Positions 26,442 through 34,275 of a stretch of DNA of 64,000 bases are shown one piece after another. The stretch spans positions 7,393 to 71,392 of the forward strand of contig CAKQIY010000009.1 of assembly GCA_934247115.1 (NCBI GenBank), read 5' to 3'. Under the pieces are notes generated by a model. The model worked only from the letters and a program-made list of their open reading frames with translations, had not been told where the DNA came from and searched no databases. A program made the translations under genes and the position numbers. Numbering within the stretch: the first letter of the stretch is position 1; each line of letters opens with the position of its first letter. Source of the stretch: an uncultured Coprococcus sp. Its GTDB lineage: Bacteria; Bacillota; Clostridia; Lachnospirales; Lachnospiraceae.

Positions 26442-27389
26442 ATGGGGAATGAGCCATTGTCTGGCAGATCAAAGCCGGAGACAGGTAATAACAAAACAGA
26501 ATACAAGGCACATTACCATCTGCCGGGACTTTTTGAATTCTACGAGCTGTACAAGGTATTCCTGCCGCTATACCGTGAGCACAGGGAATATTTTTACGAC
26601 TGGTGTGATATTGGTTCAGTGTATGGAGCACCGGGAGACTGCCTCTGGGGCGGCGGCAGAGTGGGATATGGCGACAGCGATGCAGAAGATGTGCTGGAAC
26701 TTATGCGCAAGTATGGAATATCGGCGAGACTGACCTTCAGCAACTCACTACTGGGGCCGGAACATCTTGCTGATAAGCAGTGTAATGACTTGTGCCGGGC
26801 GTTTGAGAAGGGTGATATTCAAAATGGCGTCATAGTCCATTCGGATCTGCTGCTTGACTATCTGCAGGAGAATTATCCGGGACTATATATGGTTTCATCG
26901 ACAACAAAGGTCATTACGGACTTTGATCTGTTTTCAGAAGAGCTTGACCGGGATGAATTCCGATATGTTGTGCCGGATTTTCGGCTGAACAAAGCATTTG
27001 ACAGGCTGGGGGCGCTTACGCAAAAGCAGAAAGACAAGGTTGAATTCCTGTGCAACGAATGCTGTTGGTTCTCCTGTCAGGATAGGAAGGCCTGCTATGA
27101 GGATGTGAGCCGTATGGCTCTAGGTGAGAGATCAATTCACCACTGTACATCGCCGAACGCAGCAGGTGGCTATCGTTTCTCCAAAGCGATGGAGAATCCC
27201 GGATTTATAGGTATAGATGATATAAATAACATTTACCTGCCGATGGGATTTTCCAATTTCAAGATAGAGGGAAGAAGTCTTGGAAGTGCCATAGTGCTGG
27301 AATTTCTGCTGTACTATATGACAAAGCCAGAGTACCAGCTGAGGGTAAGAGAAGAGATATATCTTGACAATACACTGGATCTGTTCTAG
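26442..27389 (+). CDS. Hypothetical protein, U32-peptidase-like barrel
   Basis: About 315 residues. It opens with FYELYKVFLPLYREHREYF and YGAPGDCLWGGGRVGYG, and near residues 203-218 has a cysteine cluster (LCNECCWFSCQDRKAC). It ends with NFKIEGRSLGSAIVLEFLLY, which recalls the KIEGR block of U32 proteins. U32 family members bind iron-sulfur clusters through cysteines and act in RNA or ubiquinone hydroxylation or as peptidases; whether this one does is unknown. Similarity is distant. Start ambiguous between 26433 and 26442; AGGA favours 26442. Confidence 0.6.
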   Translation: MGNEPLSGRSKPETGNNKTEYKAHYHLPGLFEFYELYKVFLPLYREHREYFYDWCDIGSVYGAPGDCLWGGGRVGYGDSDAEDVLELMRKYGISARLTFSNSLLGPEHLADKQCNDLCRAFEKGDIQNGVIVHSDLLLDYLQENYPGLYMVSSTTKVITDFDLFSEELDRDEFRYVVPDFRLNKAFDRLGALTQKQKDKVEFLCNECCWFSCQDRKACYEDVSRMALGERSIHHCTSPNAAGGYRFSKAMENPGFIGIDDINNIYLPMGFSNFKIEGRSLGSAIVLEFLLYYMTKPEYQLRVREEIYLDNTLDLF

Positions 27390-27466
27390 CCAGCGCAGAC
27401 AGTGGTCAGGGGCTGGGATAGCTCGAGAGGATAATAGAAAATTTCTGATCGAAGGGAGAAATTTGT

Positions 27467-28234
27467 ATGGAGAGAATTAAGAATTTATCCAGGACGCAAA
27501 AGGTTCTGATGATCATTATAGTGGTAATGATAATAGCATTTTCCATAATTTATCCGATTATAATGTCCATAAAGGGAATTGAGTTCAGGGATGACTTTTT
27601 GACTCGAAAAGAAGGACAGGGAAATGTGACATACACAGATGAAAATACAAGCATCACAGTATATGATGACCAGAGGATAGAATTTAAGTGTTATCACCGA
27701 TTTACAGGAGATGAATATAGGGACATAACATATGGACCATATAGCTGGACAGAGGATCCTTCGACCATACCGGCAGGGACAGAGGATGGCATGTTATCAT
27801 CTGATGATTATATCGGGGTAAAGATCATGGAAGGTGATAAAGTTTATTTCAGAGGTGCTGTTTCAAAAGATGGCTATATGGTATACAATTCGGATGGCAC
27901 GATGGGAAAAGATTTTGATGTGGTTTTAGGAGATTATTATGCAAATCCGCCAGATATTTATGAAATAGTTAAGTTTATTACTGGTCCGCAGACTACAAAC
28001 AGAGGAAATATAATATTATATATATTCGGAATCATTATATGCATCATTGCGGTCGTAAGCATGCTGTTTCCTGATGAACTTTTCAGATTGGCTATGTGGC
28101 CCAGGGTGAGAAACCTGTATGATGTTGAGCCGTCGGACTGGGAACTTGCAGTCCGTGTCATTGAGTGGTACGTGCTTACGATTGGTGCATTTGTGGTATT
28201 TGTGATTGGGCTTACGATGGGCAGTGTGACGTGA
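27467..28234 (+). CDS. Hypothetical membrane protein, three TM segments
   Basis: A 255-residue protein. One helix sits at residues about 12-35 (VLMIIIVVMIIAFSIIYPII). A hydrophilic region of roughly 150 residues probably lies outside the cell, with strands and Tyr/Asp/Gly-rich turns. Two helices follow near residues 182-202 and 228-252. A good AAGGGAG site lies before the start. Not recognised; possibly a sensor or transport accessory. It follows the U32-like gene by about 80 bases. Confidence 0.7.
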   Translation: MERIKNLSRTQKVLMIIIVVMIIAFSIIYPIIMSIKGIEFRDDFLTRKEGQGNVTYTDENTSITVYDDQRIEFKCYHRFTGDEYRDITYGPYSWTEDPSTIPAGTEDGMLSSDDYIGVKIMEGDKVYFRGAVSKDGYMVYNSDGTMGKDFDVVLGDYYANPPDIYEIVKFITGPQTTNRGNIILYIFGIIICIIAVVSMLFPDELFRLAMWPRVRNLYDVEPSDWELAVRVIEWYVLTIGAFVVFVIGLTMGSVT

Positions 28235-28302
28235 TGATACCGGATGTGAGAATGAAAAAGTGCTTAGCACATAGATCATAGACAAATAGACGAAAGGACA
28301 AC

Positions 28303-28755
28303 TTGAGTAACATGGCATACACACCGAATGATATATATGATTATATAATTGAGAACGATAAGGAATCAGAATTCCTGCAGGCGATAACACTGCATAAACA
28401 GAACTTTTCCATAGGAGAGATTACAGACAGGCGTTTTCTCGTGAAAGAAGACAAGACGGTAAAGTTCATATCTAAGATGTATAAGATAAATATACAGATC
28501 ACGGATGACGACATCATAACAGCGGTCATGAACGGTCTGTACGTGAGCGCATTTATCTCAAGACAGGGCGATGCTTACAACGTGCATTTCCTCGTACATG
28601 TATACCCGGAAAATATGAAGTCGCAGTTTGATTATGAGATCCTAAAGGAGGTGCTTAGGTACATGATCATGATGACTATTGTGCGGCTGAGACTGGATAC
28701 GCCGGAGAAGGTGGAGAAATATCTGGGAAGTGGCGATGGCGGTTCATGTAAATAA
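28303..28755 (+). CDS. Hypothetical soluble protein
   Basis: A 150-residue protein with no signal peptide or membrane span. It looks like an alpha/beta fold with IQITDDDIITAVMNGLYVSAFI in the middle and a helix-rich end. AAAGG (28293-28297) puts the start at the TTG at 28303; the ATG at 28312 would be too far. No family recognised. A hairpin with a weak T tract follows. Confidence 0.65.
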   Translation: MSNMAYTPNDIYDYIIENDKESEFLQAITLHKQNFSIGEITDRRFLVKEDKTVKFISKMYKINIQITDDDIITAVMNGLYVSAFISRQGDAYNVHFLVHVYPENMKSQFDYEILKEVLRYMIMMTIVRLRLDTPEKVEKYLGSGDGGSCK

Positions 28756-28787
28756 GGCATATAGCCGCAAACCGTATGTATACAGAA

Positions 28788-28834
28788 AGCCAGTGCATGA
28801 TCTAAGTAGATCTATACACTGGCTCATTTATTTA
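28788..28834 (+). terminator. Terminator-like hairpin
   Basis: AGCCAGTG pairs with CACTGGCT (28817-28824) and TGATCT with AGATCTA inside; followed by TCATTTATTT, a weak T tract. Confidence 0.6.
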
Positions 28835-28867
28835 AAAAATGTTCAGCGGTGGGAAAATGATTTGGGT

Positions 28868-28903
28868 AAAATAAAAAGCTGCCTGAAATAATTCAGACAG
28901 CTT
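28868..28903 (-). terminator. Terminator of tRNA-Arg
   Basis: On the minus strand AAGCTGTCTGAA pairs with TTCAGGCAGCTT (28892-28903 with 28876-28887) and is followed by TTTATTTTA. Confidence 0.85.
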
Positions 28904-28909
28904 CTATCA

Positions 28910-28983
28910 CGTGCGCAAGAGGATTCGAACCCCCGACACCTTGGTCCGTAGCCAAGTGCTCTATCCAGCTGAGCTATGCACAC
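28910..28983 (-). tRNA. tRNA-Arg (ACG anticodon)
   Basis: Cloverleaf read on the minus strand: acceptor GTGTGCA pairs with TGCGCAC (one G-U), D arm GCTC...GAGC, anticodon stem CTTGG/CCAAG around loop CTACGGA giving anticodon ACG, and T arm GGGGG TTCGAAT CCTCT with one imperfect pair. The 3' CCA is not encoded. Confidence 0.95.
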
Positions 28984-29112
28984 ATGTTGATTAACAACAT
29001 CAGTTATACTACAACAGATTTGAGCAAATGTCAAATAAAAAGTTGCAAATATTTCAATTTTTTCATTCTGCCTGTAGTTGAAAAAATATCAGTAGGAGAT
29101 AAATAACTGTAA

Positions 29113-29832
29113 TTATTCTTCAGGTGATTCTCTCTTAAGTTCAGGAATATATCGCTGACCATAAATGCTGTTCTTGATGGACTGCATCTCAAGGTCTGTT
29201 GCGGATATCACATCCGCGCATTTCTTAAGTCTTGCGGATATCATGTCCACATTCGGAATATCCTTCTTGTACCTGAGCTGGTGATCCAGGCTTGCCCAGA
29301 AGTCCATCGCGATTGTCCTGATCTGTACCTCCACACGCATATTCCTTGTGTGGTCTGCGAAGAACACAGGAATCTCAACTATGACATGCAGACTGCGGTA
29401 GCCATTTGGCTTTGGATGCGATATGTAGTCTTTTGCCTCGATCAGGGTGATGTCGTCCTGGCTTATGAGCTTTTCTGCCACCATATATATGTCGTCGATG
29501 AATGGGCAGATGACTCTTATTCCGGCGACATCATCCAGATTGTTCAGTATACTTGCACATGTAACCGGACAGCCCTTGCTTGCAAGCTTTTTGGCAATGC
29601 TGACAGGCTTTTTGATCCTTGACTGTATGAATTCTATAGGATTTCTCTTATATCTTACGCTGAAATCATCGTTCAGCACTTCGAATTTTGTTTTCACCTC
29701 TCTGATGGCACATGAATACATCATCATGATCTCCTCAAAACTCTGCATCTCCTGCATGAAAGGATTTTCCTCCGGGCGCAGGAGGGAATTGATGTATTTG
29801 CTGTTCAGAGCGTTTGTCTGTATTGATTCCAT
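29113..29832 (-). CDS. Small alarmone synthetase (RelA/SpoT synthetase domain, YjbM/RelQ-like)
   Basis: A 239-residue cytosolic enzyme with only the (p)ppGpp synthetase domain. Diagnostic segments are NLDDVAGIRVICPFIDDIY, HPKPNGYRSLHVIVEI, and VEVQIRTIAMDFWASLDHQL. It makes (p)ppGpp from ATP and GTP/GDP to slow growth. It lacks the HD hydrolase, TGS and ACT parts of long RelA. A GGAGGAG site lies just before the ATG at 29832; the longer frame to 29910 adds 26 unlikely residues. The HD protein at 53161 may provide degradation. Confidence 0.92.
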   Translation of the reverse strand: MESIQTNALNSKYINSLLRPEENPFMQEMQSFEEIMMMYSCAIREVKTKFEVLNDDFSVRYKRNPIEFIQSRIKKPVSIAKKLASKGCPVTCASILNNLDDVAGIRVICPFIDDIYMVAEKLISQDDITLIEAKDYISHPKPNGYRSLHVIVEIPVFFADHTRNMRVEVQIRTIAMDFWASLDHQLRYKKDIPNVDMISARLKKCADVISATDLEMQSIKNSIYGQRYIPELKRESPEE

Positions 29833-30038
29833 AACTCCTCCAAATGTAAAAACTGGAATGCGAAAATTGTCTCGTCCCAGTATAAAAGTATTGCGCAGCA
29901 TATTGCACAACTATAGATATTATACTACATTACTCTTGTGCATAAAAATAAAATTTTATAAAATACATTTGAGGAATAAAATAATACAGACAGGCAGATT
30001 TGGGGATGCCTGACAGATCACAGATTCAGGAGAAGTCA

Positions 30039-30977
30039 ATGAGTTACTTTGATGAGATGATCACCACGGAGCAGATACCAGCTTCCTATTCGGGATGGGA
30101 GCAGTACAGACGAGAGGTGACAGAATATATAGAAAATAACTGTCGGACGGAAAAAGAATCCGTCCAGGATGCAACCGGTTCAAAGCCTGTGCTGGCCCTG
30201 TGGGGAATAGGACAGGCCGGGGATATAGATCTTGGCAGACTTGCAGAACATTATAAGCTTGTGCTAATAGATAGGGACGAGAGAGCCGTGGCTCGGGCTG
30301 TCAGCGAATATGGTCTTAAAGAGCAGGATTACATCATAGCAGATGTACCATTCTGGCAGGTTGATGACGAGCAGTACCGCATGTATGAAGCAATGCTTGA
30401 GGATTGTGTGGACACCGACCATATACTTGAATTTCTGACGGGCATAGCAACCGCCAATTCCGGCAAATATATAGGTAGAACAGAAGCGGGGGATATAGTA
30501 GAGGATACTGGCAGGTATCTTGATATATTTGACTACAGTGTGGCGGTTGGACTTCACAGCCAGCTCAATTCCAGATTTGCAGCATTGCTCTATTATTACA
30601 GAGACAACTATCATGACGAGGATCTGCGAATTATAAGCAGTGCCATTTCAGGTTTGAACGAGGCAGCGGTGGGGAGACTCAATGACTACATGTACCATAT
30701 GACCAGGGTGGTACTCATATATGGGTATGAGGTTGCTGCATGTGAGGACCAGACTAATGCGGAGGCACTTGCAGATGCATTTGACAAGCATGACTTGGAG
30801 GCGATGAAGTCAGTGGAGCATATAGAAGGTGTGTCACAGCTCATGAATGATATGTCATTGCACATGAATTACGACGTTGAGCTTGTGAGCAGCAGACATA
30901 TGGTATGGCCGTTTGACACATCAGGTGGCAGGAAAAATTACGTGATGGAATTTGCCGCAATGTGCAAGATATTATGA
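30039..30977 (+). CDS. Hypothetical protein with Rossmann-like front, next to a sigma factor
   Basis: A 312-residue protein. Residues about 55-95 show a glycine-rich nucleotide-fold pattern (LALWGIGQAGDIDLGRLAEH, then KLVLIDRDERAVARAV), suggestive of an SAM- or NAD-binding fold. The C-terminal half is helical (YYYRDNYHDEDLRIISSA) with no metal motif. Start chosen at 30039 from AGGAGA (30028-30033). It ends ten bases before the sigma factor, so they may form an operon. Function unknown. Confidence 0.6.
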   Translation: MSYFDEMITTEQIPASYSGWEQYRREVTEYIENNCRTEKESVQDATGSKPVLALWGIGQAGDIDLGRLAEHYKLVLIDRDERAVARAVSEYGLKEQDYIIADVPFWQVDDEQYRMYEAMLEDCVDTDHILEFLTGIATANSGKYIGRTEAGDIVEDTGRYLDIFDYSVAVGLHSQLNSRFAALLYYYRDNYHDEDLRIISSAISGLNEAAVGRLNDYMYHMTRVVLIYGYEVAACEDQTNAEALADAFDKHDLEAMKSVEHIEGVSQLMNDMSLHMNYDVELVSSRHMVWPFDTSGGRKNYVMEFAAMCKIL

Positions 30978-30987
30978 GGAGGGAGTT

Positions 30988-31506
30988 ATGACAGACAAAG
31001 AATTTGAACAGTGCATGATTGCGATGTCGGCGGGCGATAAGGACAGTCTGCGTCACATATATGAAGCATACCTGAAGCTCATATACGCAGTTGTGTATGA
31101 TATCCTGGGGCAGCGGGAGGAAGCTGAGGATGTGACAGCTGAGTTCTTCATCAGGCTGTACAGCCTCTCTGAAAAATTTAAACCTGGGCATGGACACCGG
31201 AGATGGATATGCGCGATAGCCCGGAATATGGCGGTGGACAGGTTCAGGAAGATAAACAGGGATGCATTTTTGGAAAGAATGATGGATTCAGGGAAGAGCG
31301 GCGATCTGGAGGAATGGATGGTGAACCATATGTCGCTGAAGGAAGCCATGGAGTCGCTGAATCCTGTTGAACGGGAGGTAGTGGATCTGAAGGTGGCTGG
31401 AGGTTTAACCTTCAAAGATATATCAGAACTGCTTGGCAAGCCTATGGGAACAGTTACGTGGCTTTACAGCAAAGCAATCAGGAGACTTAGGAGGTGCATG
31501 CTATGA
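30988..31506 (+). CDS. ECF-type RNA polymerase sigma factor
   Basis: A 172-residue sigma-70 family factor with only regions 2 and 4. Region 2 includes LRHIYEAYLKLIYAVVYDIL, EEAEDVTAEFFIRLYS and RRWICAIARNMAVDRFRK. Region 4 carries LTFKDISELLGKPMGTVTWL as the helix-turn-helix. GGAGGGA precedes the ATG. Its stop overlaps the start region of the next membrane protein, and the order sigma / single-TM protein / VWA lipoprotein suggests a signal-transduction unit. Confidence 0.9.
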   Translation: MTDKEFEQCMIAMSAGDKDSLRHIYEAYLKLIYAVVYDILGQREEAEDVTAEFFIRLYSLSEKFKPGHGHRRWICAIARNMAVDRFRKINRDAFLERMMDSGKSGDLEEWMVNHMSLKEAMESLNPVEREVVDLKVAGGLTFKDISELLGKPMGTVTWLYSKAIRRLRRCML

Positions 31507-32237
31507 ATAGATATTATGAAGAAGATGAACTGGAGAAAGAAATAGCCGACAAATATATAGAGAATATGGCTGCACCGGAGCTCTGGGATCGGATAGTGCC
31601 AGGCCTTGACGCGGTGGATGTAAAGAGAGCGCAGAGAGCGGAGAACAACGATGAATTTGAATATTTAAGAGAAAGATATAAAAATGCTCCACCTGTAGAT
31701 ATGAGCATATATGAAGAGGAGAATAAACGATATAAAAGGAGACGCTGGAGATTCGCGCTGATCACCTCTGGGTATGTGGCTGTTGCAGTGGCGATTACAC
31801 TGATAATAAACTGGAAGGTAGGACAAAGCAATGATAGTACCAGGAGGAGGAGCACCGTGATGATAGCTTCGGATGCGAATACAGAAGGCAGCTACATGGA
31901 AGAAGAAAATGATGCAGCATCTGCAGATGCTGCAGAAAGCTATGATGTACAGAGCAGTCAGGGGTATCAGGAAGACGCCGCCAACCATGATTATGCTCCT
32001 ATGATCATGGTTGGTGGCGTGCTTTACAAGGACACATACGACATGGTCGATGCTGACAGCGTGGATGAGAGCAATGTGTTCTACGCAGAAAGCTACACCG
32101 ATGGTACGCCGGCAAATGATGGTGAGGTCAACTTTGACAGGAATCCATCTAAGAACTCAGCCTATGTAGTGTGCGATGACGGCAGCCTCATAGTGAAGGT
32201 TGAGGGCAACTGGTACAGATTTGAGAGAGCAGAATAA
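31503..32237 (+). CDS. Single-TM protein, candidate anti-sigma factor
   Basis: A 244-residue protein with a strongly charged cytoplasmic N-terminus (residues 1-75, KEIADKYIENMAAPELWDRI), one helix at about 82-100 (FALITSGYVAVAVAITLII), and an acidic, Asp/Tyr-rich external tail. It has no HxxxCxxC zinc anti-sigma motif. Position directly after an ECF sigma factor, with overlapping genes (31503-31506), is the classic place for a regulator of that sigma factor; the assignment is by context only. AGGAGG (31489-31494) sets the start. Confidence 0.65.
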   Translation: MNRYYEEDELEKEIADKYIENMAAPELWDRIVPGLDAVDVKRAQRAENNDEFEYLRERYKNAPPVDMSIYEEENKRYKRRRWRFALITSGYVAVAVAITLIINWKVGQSNDSTRRRSTVMIASDANTEGSYMEEENDAASADAAESYDVQSSQGYQEDAANHDYAPMIMVGGVLYKDTYDMVDADSVDESNVFYAESYTDGTPANDGEVNFDRNPSKNSAYVVCDDGSLIVKVEGNWYRFERAE

Positions 32238-32278
32238 TAGAATATAATAAAATTACAGATTTTACCATAAAAAATGGG

Positions 32279-32342
32279 AATCCCTTCGTATATATAATAT
32301 AAAGCTTGACCAGCAGCTTGAAATATATATTACGGAGGGATT
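32279..32342 (+). promoter_or_regulatory. Hairpin that encloses the ribosome binding site of the VWA gene
   Basis: AATCCCTTCGTA (32279-32290) pairs with TACGGAGGGATT (32331-32342) over 12 bp with one G-U, extended by a 6-bp AT stem and an inner AAGCT/AGCTT. The ribosome binding site GGAGGG lies fully in the 3' arm, three bases before the ATG at 32346. A run of T follows, so it could also work as a terminator or attenuator. Confidence 0.7.
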
Positions 32343-32345
32343 TTT

Positions 32346-34166
32346 ATGATGAAATACAATTCAAAAATATTTGCAAGATCTATATGTGTGGTTATGGCAG
32401 GGGTTATGATGGCAGGCGGACTTACGGGCTGCGGTCATGGCGATACAGTAGAGACTGGTGAAAAGAAGGACAGGACAGAGATAGCAGGAATTGCAGAAAA
32501 GTACAGGGATAAAGAAAAACAGAGAAAGAAGAAGTCACTGCAGGGCGATGGCTGGGATAGTTTATTTGACAATGCGTCAAATTCTGTTATGTATGAGGAG
32601 GAATGTTGTGACGTAGAAACCGCCGTTGATGATACAGCTATGGCGCCAGATACTTCTAATGGTATGTATACAGGGATTACCTATGATACAAGGGAATATG
32701 ACAGCATGACAGAGAATGGATTTGTATCCACAGCGGACAGACCTCTCTCCACATTTGCGGCGGACAGGGATACGGCATCCTACAGCAATGTCAGGTCATA
32801 TATAGATTCAGGCAGTCTCCCGCCTGACGGAGCGGTGAGAATAGAGGAGATGCTGAACTATTTTACCTATGACTACAGAAAGAAGCCTGAGGATGGAGAG
32901 AAGTTCTCCATATACACAGAATATTCGGATTGTCCGTGGAACAAGGCCACAAAGCTCATGATGGTGGGGATCAACACGGATGAAATAGATTTTGGAGACA
33001 AGAAGCCTTCAAATCTGGTGTTCCTGATCGACACCTCGGGATCCATGTACGATGACAATAAGCTCCCTCTTGTGCAGCAGTCATTTGCCATGCTGGCAGA
33101 GAATCTGGATGAGAATGACAGGGTGAGCATAGTGACTTATGCGGGGGAGGATACTGTGGTGCTCTCGGGCACATCCGGTTCAGAGCAGTACACGATAAAT
33201 GAGGCGCTTTCAAGTATGACAGCCGAAGGGTGCACCAACGGCGGTGATGCCATAATCACAGCTTATGAGCTGGCGGAGAAAAACTTCATAAATGGAGGGA
33301 ATAACCGCGTCATACTTGCGACAGATGGTGACTTGAATGTGGGTCTGACCAGCGAAAGCGACCTGGTGGATCTGATAACCGAGGAGAAGAAGGACAACAA
33401 TATCTTCCTTAGCGTGCTTGGGTTTGGTACAGACAATCTGAAGGACAACAAGCTTGAGGCTCTTGCGGATAACGGTGACGGAAATTATGCTTTTATAGAT
33501 TCTGCATACGAGGCGAAGAAGGTGCTGGTGGATGAGATGGGCGGCACGCTGAACACCGTTGCCAAGGATGTAAAAATCCAGATAGAGTTCAACCCGGCAA
33601 ATGTAAAGGGTTACAGACAGATAGGCTATGAGAACCGTGCTCTTGCGGATACGGATTTTGCAAATGATGCGGTGGACGGCGGCGAGATAGGTGCGGGACA
33701 TATGGTGACGGCACTCTATGAGATAGTGCCTGCGGATTCTGACTTTGAAGTGTCTGCGGCCAATCACAAATATGGACAGAATTCCAATCAGGTCAATACA
33801 CCAGGGGCTGCATCACAAGAAGTTCAGGATAAGACAGATAGCGAAGAGGACTACGCGAGTGAGCTTGCGACAGTTAACATAAGGTATAAAGAGCCAGATG
33901 GGGATAAGAGCACTCTGGTGAGTTGTGTGGTAAATACCGACAGCTATAGCCGCAAGATGTCATCGGATATGAGTTTTGCTTCAGCTGTGGCGGCCTATGG
34001 CATGCTCCTCAAAAACAGTGAGTACGCGGGAACAGCAGATCTTGATATGGTTCTGTCACTGGTTAGTGGAAAGACGGGAAGTTCATCCGACAGTGATGAC
34101 ATTATAGATATGCAGTGGCAGGATTTTGCAGATATGGTACGTCAGACCCGGAAAATCAAGGATTAG
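32346..34166 (+). CDS. VWA-domain lipoprotein (YfbK-like)
   Basis: A 606-residue secreted lipoprotein: signal peptide with lipobox LTGC near residues 26-29, low-complexity linker, then a YfbK-type N-terminal domain and a von Willebrand A domain whose metal site starts with LVFLIDTSGSM near residue 225 and continues with AEGCTNGGDAI and ILATDGDLNVG. The C-terminal region resembles the DUF3520 tail. It likely acts outside the membrane in adhesion or complex assembly. Grouped with an ECF sigma factor and a TM protein; translation start sits inside a hairpin. Confidence 0.87.
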   Translation: MMKYNSKIFARSICVVMAGVMMAGGLTGCGHGDTVETGEKKDRTEIAGIAEKYRDKEKQRKKKSLQGDGWDSLFDNASNSVMYEEECCDVETAVDDTAMAPDTSNGMYTGITYDTREYDSMTENGFVSTADRPLSTFAADRDTASYSNVRSYIDSGSLPPDGAVRIEEMLNYFTYDYRKKPEDGEKFSIYTEYSDCPWNKATKLMMVGINTDEIDFGDKKPSNLVFLIDTSGSMYDDNKLPLVQQSFAMLAENLDENDRVSIVTYAGEDTVVLSGTSGSEQYTINEALSSMTAEGCTNGGDAIITAYELAEKNFINGGNNRVILATDGDLNVGLTSESDLVDLITEEKKDNNIFLSVLGFGTDNLKDNKLEALADNGDGNYAFIDSAYEAKKVLVDEMGGTLNTVAKDVKIQIEFNPANVKGYRQIGYENRALADTDFANDAVDGGEIGAGHMVTALYEIVPADSDFEVSAANHKYGQNSNQVNTPGAASQEVQDKTDSEEDYASELATVNIRYKEPDGDKSTLVSCVVNTDSYSRKMSSDMSFASAVAAYGMLLKNSEYAGTADLDMVLSLVSGKTGSSSDSDDIIDMQWQDFADMVRQTRKIKD

Positions 34167-34275
34167 AGAAAACTCTTTTATTTTATTGATAATTCTTGTA
34201 TAATAACAAATTAGAGTGTCTTATTAGACGAAATAAATTAAAAATATCAATAAATAGACAGGAAGGGTAAGATTC

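Noticed and set aside
26433..26733. Overlapping ORF in another frame at 26449
   Set aside because: Shadow of the U32-like gene with poor codon use.
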